Below, piece by piece: positions 30,519-37,442 of a DNA stretch of 37,442 bases. A program made the translations under genes and the position numbers. The notes beneath the pieces were generated by a model. That model was not told where the DNA came from, made no database searches, and saw only the letters and a list, made by a program, of their open reading frames with translations. The stretch lies in the NCBI GenBank assembly GCA_000695325.1, contig AVPN01000443.1, positions 15,583 to 53,024 of the forward strand, given 5' to 3'. The DNA comes from Pleurobrachia bachei (lineage: Eukaryota > Ctenophora > Tentaculata > Cydippida > Pleurobrachiidae). Every line of letters begins with the position of its first letter. Position 1 is the stretch's first letter.

Positions 30519-31934
30519 CAAGTAGTACTAAAGGAGCTACTACTATAATCTCTCTCTCTCTCTCTCCTCGTTATTATAGCAACTGGCATATGAACAAAGT
30601 GCATGTTCAGCGGTAGTTTTACACAATTTAATGATATGAATCTAAGAGCTAACACCAAGGACAAAAGAGTATCAGAGCTACTGAGTGACTGTTTAAAAAG
30701 GGGCAATTCTGATCAGTGAACCTCACGTGCATCGAGAGAGAGGGGGTACTATCACGGCGAATAGATTCGAATACTATTCGTATCTAAAGTTTCTATTCGG
30801 AAACTTAAACGTGATATACCAAAGAACAAATTGGATATTATATTGCCGACCATCTATTCTGCTATCATATTCAAGCATGTTATCATCTATAAGGAGTGTA
30901 AGACAATATCCAAGACCAGTTTTCGGGAATCACAGTGAGATTCACACGATATTTAGGAAGGTAATACTCTGGTATCACAAATACTGTTGCCATGGTAACT
31001 ACACTAAATGAAAGGGGGAAGTATGGTGTTTTATAGGGATTCGCATGCGTCCAATCGACAGAATCAAATCCCGATAAACTTTAAAAGAGTGGAATGGCTA
31101 GTGGTTGCTCACACAACTTTTATAGCGACTCAGAGAATGAAAGAGGGAGAGAGAGAGAGAGATAGAAAGAGATAGAGAGAGAGAGAGCGAGAGAGAAAGA
31201 TAGAGGAAAAGCGAGAGGGGGAACACGTTCAAAAGCGATTGGATGCATTACATACTACATGCTGTTACATGTTGCTTACTGCCAGTAAAGCTAACAGTGT
31301 TAGTATTCAGTAACAGTCGAGGGCATTTAAAAATATGTTCAAGGCTGTTTCATTTCAGAGGGAAAATGATTGACCATTGTTGAAAAATGAAAATATCTCA
31401 GAATAATACGGGTCATTGCATATAATGAGCCTACACACACGGTTCAAATAACATATTCAAACATGCAGAGAATCGAATTACAGATTCCAGCAGACCTAAC
31501 AAACCTACATTAGGCATGCATGACCTCTAGTTTGATCGGAAAATGAGCCGGCTGCTGTTACTCGAACTATCGGTGTGATACAATGATCAAAATTCAATTC
31601 GTATCCGCATAAATTAAACAAAATTGGGCGGCTCCTTTATCGGAGATATATCCGGTCAATTTATTAGCAGATTTACAAGAACCGCGGTTCTTTTTCAGGG
31701 CGGTTAACCGACCGGAAAATGGTATTTTATTGCACATGACCAGCGATAATCCTTTATCCCCCCGGCCTGATTATAGTTCAAAGTGTCTGAATTTTAAACC
31801 AATCTGTACGCCAATCATTGCTGCGAAGTTAAAAGTTTTAGATTGTTTATGTGCATAACGTGCAAAACAGATTTTGTTGACGGATGATAGGATAGTTACG
31901 ATCGAGTAGAGATAGAGTGAGAGATAGAGAGAGT

Positions 31935-31990
<56 letters not shown>
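30519..31990. other. Upstream flank of the 315-residue gene and spacer
   Basis: No exons seen. Contains an X-box (30986), a CT tract near 30551-30566, GA-rich arrays at 31142-31200 and 31918-31992, and otherwise AT-rich unique sequence. Confidence 0.5.
30986..30999. promoter_or_regulatory. RFX X-box upstream of the 315-residue gene
   Basis: The same GTTGCCATGGTAAC 14-mer as at 26498, here 468 bases upstream of the ATG at 30518. Confidence 0.5.
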
Positions 31991-31992
<2 letters not shown>

Positions 31993-32673
31993 ATGATGCA
32001 GAAACCGCGTACTAGCATGTTTTACAAACTCGAGAAAAACCAGTTACAAAACGAAACATGCAGCTCAAAAACTCGGGGTTTAAAATACCGGTCTCAAATC
32101 AACATGTATGATCTTGATCATTGATCAGATCACTGTTGCAGGAACATTGCATCTCTACTGATTCTTGGGTACGGTGCACCCTCTCTTTTTTGGGTAGGGG
32201 GTAGGCCCCACCAAGGTTACACCGGGTTTCCCCGGCACCCCCCAGTGGTACCCTTCCCTATGAAGATACGAGTCCCCCTCACTCATTCTCACAAACAGTG
32301 TCAGTGTTGTAGAATTTTTAAACTTGTTGTATTTTCTTTTAATTCATTTTTAGAAACAGTTATACAACGCTTTTTGTATGTCTAAACTGGATGAGGCCGA
32401 GCTAATTTGACATATCACCAATGAGAGTCTCCCTCCAAAGACCTTGTTTGTAGTTGTAACGCGCGCAAACACATTTGTGATGGGAGGACCACCCACCTAG
32501 CAAAGAACCCGCCCGCGCGCGAGCATGGACAAATTTGGCCTCAGCTTCTTTGATGATGCGACTAACGACCAATTAACAGCTAATTGATCATTACTGATAA
32601 ACTGCAAAGATCATTTTCCTGATTGTTCATGTGAAGAAATGTTACACCTACCAGATCTGACTCGAAAAAGCAG

Positions 32674-32711
32674 AAAAAATGCTCCATGGAGGGAGTTATG
32701 GAGCATTTTTT
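32674..32711. repeat. Perfect 14-bp hairpin
   Basis: AAAAAATGCTCCAT (32674-32687) and its exact reverse complement (32698-32711) flank a 10-base loop, between the two 175-bp direct repeats. Stable A/T-ended stem, function unknown. Confidence 0.75.
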
Positions 32712-32827
32712 GGAGGAAAAGATACAAAAAACCCATAAATTGATTGAAAATTAACTGAATTAGTGAAATATAACATTGATTAGCTGAACAAAAGAGTTCT
32801 TACACATGCTGGTAACCTCAGAATGTG

Positions 32828-32992
32828 TCAAAATCGGTAAAATAAAAATTGTTCAACTCGACCGGCCGTGTTCTTGCAGTCAACCCACGATTCATTAAGG
32901 GTCCAATCGGCGAAATTCCGGTTCCAGTACGTCCCAAATCGTTTTCCACAGGTGCAAGTAGCAGTTGAAATGGCTTCAAATAGTTTTTTAAC
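32828..32992 (-). other. Possible terminal exon of an unrecognised gene
   Basis: On the minus strand a good acceptor (CTTTTTTCAG) precedes 54 open codons and TGA. The translation includes TCTCGKRFGTYWNRNFADWT and LNESWVDCKN, with three Cys and several Trp, which looks more protein-like than the surrounding AT-rich DNA. No upstream exon was found, so this is a weak call. Confidence 0.28.
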
Positions 32993-33466
32993 CTGAAAAA
33001 AGGGTGATAAACAGCATGAAAAAAAATAAAAATCTACCTAGCCCGTAAAAAATTACACCCCCTGATAGGGGCAAGCCTAGAGATTCCGAAAAGCATCATG
33101 ATATGGCTGGGAACCTCACATGGCGCCCGCCACACCCCGAAAACAGCGCACCTATTAAAATCCTCCGTGGTATACCCTCTTTCTCTATCTCTCACTCGCC
33201 CCCATCCCTAACTAAACGTAGCGCGCGCGATAACATGAGACTGAGAGAGACAGCGCAGGAAGATAGAAGAAAGAGGGGATATCATACCCAAGAATGATGC
33301 AGAAACCGCGTACTAGCATGTTTTACAAACTCGAGAAAAACCAGTTACAAAACGAAACATGCAGCTCAAAAACTCGGGGTTTAAAATACCGGTCTCAAAT
33401 CAACATGTATGATCTTGATCAGTGATCAGATCACTGTTGCAGGAACATTGCATCTCTACTGATTCT

Positions 33467-34410
33467 AGGAAAAATGGAAATCCAAAATTCTAAAAACTAC
33501 CAAGTGCTATTTCTTGCTCGAATTCGAGATCTTCAAATCTGAAGACTTTCCACCTTGCCCCGATTGGATTCACTATTTATACATAACTGAGTTATAGTGC
33601 GCTCAGCTTGATTCGGCGCCGCCACCCACCGGTAAACAACCCTAAACCCTAAAATAGTGGTGTTGAATACACTCTCTTATCTACCAACTAAACCCGCTTC
33701 ACATATCAATCCCTCGATTGTCAGAGCATTGGCCTGACAGCCCCCCCCCAACTCCTAGTCCTTCGGGGCAGGGCCGCTACGAGGCCAAATTTCCAATGAA
33801 CAGATCTGTAGTGGCCCCTCTTACCTTTATCTGTCAGAGCATTGGTCTGACAGTCCTGGATACATCCTCACTCTATACTAGATTCTACAGGTGAAGGGCA
33901 GGGGAAGGTGAGACAAAATATGTTGGCCATGATATCATGGCTACTATTTGGAAGTGATGGGATTGATAGATGTTGAACAAATCAGCCATGATCATGTATC
34001 ATGGTTGATGGTAAGGGTAGGGATGAAAGAGAGCACATATGGGTAGTATGAAATGTATTCATTACATTGAGCATGGGATAAATTCAAACACGTTCGGTTA
34101 ACATTGTGTCAAGAAAACTTTCCAATAAATTCCTTCAACAACTGAAAACCATATCCCTCTCACACTGTTGTACACGCTTATACACAAAAACTTACACACA
34201 CAACACTATACTTGCTCACTGCTTATACATAATGCATATTATAGATCCAGTAAATATCTCACTCCTGAGTGACTGGTAATTAACACAATGAATATATTAA
34301 TATAAAAGTGTTCGTTGTGTCTAATTCGTTAAATTAACTATTCGTTAATACTACTAATATATAAGTGCCCAGTTGGCAGTCTCTTTTCCAAAAAATACAC
34401 ATTCCACATC
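33467..34410. other. AT-rich spacer, no gene seen
   Basis: A TATAAATAG on the minus strand near 33574-33582 and a C-run near 33741 are the only marked features besides the palindromic repeat pair. Confidence 0.45.
33719..33853. repeat. Two copies of a short palindromic motif
   Basis: TGTCAGAGCATTGG(C/T)CTGACAG at 33719-33740 and 33832-33853, direct repeats 113 bases apart; each is itself a small hairpin (TGTCAGA with TCTGACA or a near match). Confidence 0.6.
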
Positions 34411-34493
34411 TTATATAGGTATTAAAGTAGCTTCATCAATAGGCTCTTCCTTCAGGGTTGGAACCACTGGTACAGTAGGCTCCTTTACTGTCT
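34411..34493 (-). CDS. RER1: Possible alternative last exon of RER1
   Basis: Acceptor GTTTCAG, then 27 codons (ETVKEPTVPVVPTLKEEPID then EATLIPI) and TAA. Its incoming phase fits a GTAAAC donor at 36693 inside the RER1 last exon, giving KTKYK-ETVKEP. If used, the hAT satellite element would sit in the last RER1 intron. The donor and phase fit could be coincidental. Confidence 0.4.
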
Positions 34494-34545
34494 CTGAAAC
34501 AATGGAATGTTAGAAGTGTGATACATGAAACACATTGGACACACA

Positions 34546-36583
34546 TAGGAGCCGGCGATATATATCGATATCGAATGGAATATCGATATTTCGATTCGAT
34601 AATATCGAATCGATATCGAATCGACCGATATTTTTCGATATCAAAATATCGAATCGATATCGAATCGAAATTTTTTCGATATCAAAATATCGAATCGATA
34701 TCGAATCGAAATTTTTTCGATATCAAAATATCGAATCGATATCGAATCGAAATTTTTTCGATATCAAAATATCGAATCGATATCGAATCGAAATTTTTTC
34801 GATATCAAAATATCGAATCGATATCGAATCGAAATTTTTTCGATATCAAAATATCGAATCGATATCGAATCGAAATTTTTTCGATATCAAAATATCGAAT
34901 CGATATCGAATCGAAATTTTTTCGATATCAAAATATCGAATCGATATCGAATCGAAATTTTTTCGATATCAAAATATCGAATCGATATCGAATCGAAATT
35001 TTTTCGATATCAAAATATCGAATCGATATCGAATCGAAATTTTTTCGATATCAAAATATCGAATCGATATCGAATCGAAATTTTTTCGATATCAAAATAT
35101 CGAATCGATATCGAATCGAAATTTTTTCGATATCAAAATATCGAATCGATATCGAATCGAAATTTTTTCGATATCAAAATATCGAATCGATATCGAATCG
35201 AAATTTTTTCGATATCAAAATATCGAATCGATATCGAATCGAAATTTTTTCGATATCAAAATATCGAATCGATATCGAATCGAAATTTTTTCGATATCAA
35301 AATATCGAATCGATATCGAATCGAAATTTTTTCGATATCAAAATATCGAATCGATATCGAATCGAAATTTTTTCGATATCAAAATATCGAATCGATATCG
35401 AATCGAAATTTTTTCGATATCAAAATATCGAATCGATATCGAATCGAAATTTTTTCGATATCAAAATATCGAATCGATATCGAATCGAAATTTTTTCGAT
35501 ATCAAAATATCGAATCGATATCGAATCGAAATTTTTTCGATATCAAAATATCGAATCGATATCGAATCGAAATTTTTTCGATATCAAAATATCGAATCGA
35601 TATCGAATCGAAATTTTTTCGATATCAAAATATCGAATCGATATCGAATCGAAATTTTTTCGATATCAAAATATCGAATCGATATCGAATCGAAATTTTT
35701 TCGATATCAAAATATCGAATCGATATCGAATCGAAATTTTTTCGATATCAAAATATCGAATCGATATCGAATCGAAATTTTTTCGATATCAAAATATCGA
35801 ATCGATATCGAATCGAAATTTTTTCGATATCAAAATATCGAATCGATATCGAATCGAAATTTTTTCGATATCAAAATATCGAATCGATATCGAATCGAAA
35901 TTTTTTCGATATCAAAATATCGAATCGATATCGAATCGAAATTTTTTCGATATCAAAATATCGAATCGATATCGAATCGAAATTTTTTCGATATCAAAAT
36001 ATCGAATCGATATCGAATCGAAATTTTTTCGATATCAAAATATCGAATCGATATCGAATCGAAATTTTTTCGATATCAAAATATCGAATCGATATCGAAT
36101 CGAAATTTTTTCGATATCAAAATATCGAATCGATATCGAATCGAAATTTTTTCGATATCAAAATATCGAATCGATATCGAATCGAAATTTTTTCGATATC
36201 AAAATATCGAATCGATATCGAATCGAAATTTTTTCGATATCAAAATATCGAATCGATATCGAATCGAAATTTTTTCGATATCAAAATATCGAATCGATAT
36301 CGAATCGAAATTTTTTCGATATCAAAATATCGAATCGATATCGAATCGAAATTTTTTCGATATCAAAATATCGAATCGATATCGAATCGAAATTTTTTCG
36401 ATATCAAAATATCGAATCGATATCGAATCGAAATTTTTTCGATATCAAAATATCGAATCGATATCGAATCGAAAATTTTCGATAATGAAATATCGAATCG
36501 ATATCGAATCGAAATTTTTTCGATATCAAAATATCGAATCGATATCTAATCGAAAAAATAAATTGGGATATCGCCGGCTCCTA
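34546..36583. mobile_element. Non-autonomous hAT-like element filled with a 41-bp satellite
   Basis: The ends are perfect 16-bp inverted repeats (TAGGAGCCGGCGATAT at 34546-34561; its reverse complement at 36568-36583). Both sides carry the exact 8-bp duplication GACACACA (34538-34545 and 36584-36591). An 8-bp target-site duplication with TA-starting ends is the signature of the hAT superfamily; a TA-duplicating Tc1/mariner reading is possible but leaves the outer match unexplained. There is no transposase. Practically the whole interior is a tandem satellite. Confidence 0.88.
34633..36547. repeat. 41-bp tandem satellite, about 45 units
   Basis: The unit is made of CGATATC, AATATCGAATCGATATCGAA and an A/T run. 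Copies are almost identical, with visible changes only in the last few units (about 36470-36560). Because 41 is not a multiple of three and the unit has no stop in any + frame, two long open frames of over 650 codons arise by chance. Confidence 0.97.
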
Positions 36584-36670
36584 GACACACAGCATTCACC
36601 CTAACAATAACAATCACTGATCATACAACACAAACCTACATACACACGGACGAGATTTGGTTTTCGTACC

Positions 36671-37367
36671 CTAAGTCCTAACTTCCTGTTTACCCTTGTA
36701 TTTCGTCTTCCCGTGAGTGAAGGGCAGATATTTGAACTTGATCATATGCTGAAAGAAAAGAGGTTTAAAGTTTACCAAGGGCGCTTGTCAGCGCAGCCTT
36801 AATGCTGCGACGCGCAAAAAGGAGCACACGAAATATAAAACTGCTAACACTGGTTACTTTCTACATATCAATGTTGGTTGGATATGGCGCGCAATTATTC
36901 TTGTCTTCCTGTACCTTGATCTGTCTCTTCATGGTTAGGAAGAACAGGATAAAGAAATACATGACAAGAATGGGCCAGAACACTGGCACATTGAAGAAAT
37001 CGAAGAATGTTGTAAATATAGCGATGAGAGTGGATATCACCGTCTGCTCCCTGAAAGAGAATACAACACTTTAGAAAGAGAGAGTGAGTTGAGTATTACA
37101 CACTGATACACACACACTACTATTACGTCTACTGTGCTGATACACACTCACTGCTAAAAGCGTATCTTGCGCTAACTATCACACGCACAGCCACATCAAT
37201 AATTAGGAGGAATTGGGCAATACTTGTATAACAGTTAACTATTTAACTTGACCCCTACATTGATATATGGGTTATATCTTACCAGAATTTGAACTCAGGT
37301 AAGCGCCTAATAAATGGTCTGAATTCTTCACTATTACTGGTCGGCAATGAAGGTCCCTCATCTTCAT
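36671..37367 (-). CDS. RER1: RER1, Golgi-to-ER retrieval receptor, last three exons
   Basis: RER1 is a small multi-pass cis-Golgi membrane protein that returns ER membrane proteins and unassembled subunits by COPI vesicles. Exons: 37283-37367 ([20 protein letters not shown] then RRLPEFKFW), 36915-37050 ([20 protein letters not shown] then MKRQIK, the last membrane segments) and 36671-36748 ([20 protein letters not shown], stop TAG). Nearly every block matches human RER1. Phases 2 and 0 agree. The 5' exons lie beyond the right edge. Human RER1 continues GKEDAGKAFAS where this reads GKQEVRT, so reading through to the TAG is the family-like end; a spliced alternative exists at 34411-34493. Confidence 0.95.
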
Positions 37368-37379
37368 CTGAACAAGGGG

Positions 37380-37442
37380 GTGTTAGAGGGAGGTGGGGTG
37401 TTAGAGGGAGGTGGGGTGTTAGGTGGGGTGTTAGAGGGAGTG
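37380..37442. repeat. G-rich minisatellite in an RER1 intron
   Basis: Imperfect tandem copies of GTTAGAGGGAGGTGGGGT running to the right edge. G-runs on the + strand, so C-runs in the transcript. Confidence 0.85.

Larger units (their letters stand above)
31991..33466. repeat. Pair of 175-bp direct repeats 1.3 kb apart
   Basis: 31991-32165 and 33292-33466 are direct repeats with, by eye, a single mismatch (near 32120). The 1126 bases between them are unique here. They could be the ends of a non-autonomous element or the remains of a segmental duplication. No target-site duplication or terminal motif was found, so I do not assign a family. Confidence 0.8.

Noticed and set aside
34633-36547. 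CRISPR-like array of direct repeats
   Set aside because: The repeats abut without spacers and the context is an animal gene locus with transposon ends.
34518-36604. Two overlapping open frames of 655 and 689 codons
   Set aside because: They are readings of the 41-bp satellite, which lacks stops in the + frames; the 41-aa period (three units) is the arithmetic of 41 bases, and there is no protein-like composition beyond it.
1-37442. tRNA, rRNA or other known structured RNA genes
   Set aside because: I saw no stretch with the A and B box pattern and cloverleaf pairing or any rRNA core sequence; the hairpins listed are too short to assign.

Overview
The window is nuclear DNA of an animal. The genes are cut by short GT-AG introns and their products are animal proteins: a CAPS/CADPS dense-core-vesicle priming factor, a secreted BPI/LBP-like lipid-binding protein, an LDLa-domain seven-helix receptor and the Golgi retrieval protein RER1. 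Divergence from the human proteins as I remember them is high, so a fast-evolving, probably heterozygous invertebrate is likely. I cannot name the phylum from the sequence. Two N runs (11267-11517, 26562-26926) show this is a gapped draft assembly. Layout: the 3' end of an unrecognised helical protein gene lies at 14-1014 (+). BPI/LBP-like genes lie at 2235-5130 (-), as one complete-length copy and one 5'-truncated tandem copy. The CAPS gene runs on the minus strand from its ATG at 25612 to a stop at 7273, with a redundant last-exon block ending at 6017. An LDLa-7TM receptor gene (8709-13476, +) sits inside one CAPS intron on the opposite strand. A 315-residue unrecognised gene lies at 28970-30518 (-). 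From 30519 to 34410 I see almost no genes. The 3' half of RER1 lies at 34411 or 36671 to 37367 (-), next to or around a 2.04-kb hAT-like element (34546-36583) whose interior is about 45 copies of a 41-bp satellite. I could build all 24 CAPS coding exons; every splice phase agrees and they give 1222 residues (acidic N-terminus, N-terminal helical part, C2-like, PH and MUN/MHD parts, acidic tail). Several exon blocks are present twice or three times in tandem, and the phases do not allow the copies to be translated in series. The same tandem near-identity affects the BPI gene and the receptor gene. Heterozygous-assembly duplication is the simplest reading, although real tandem duplication is possible. 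The strangest observation is in the second 1180-bp repeat inside CAPS: two blocks of exactly 50 bases are the base-by-base complement, not the reverse complement, of the sister copy. No known DNA process makes that, so it should be treated as a data-handling signature until raw reads say otherwise. Other points of interest are the nested antisense receptor gene, a candidate 25-nt intron that restores an LDLa domain, perfect RFX X-box palindromes near CAPS and the unrecognised gene, and the satellite-filled hAT element.
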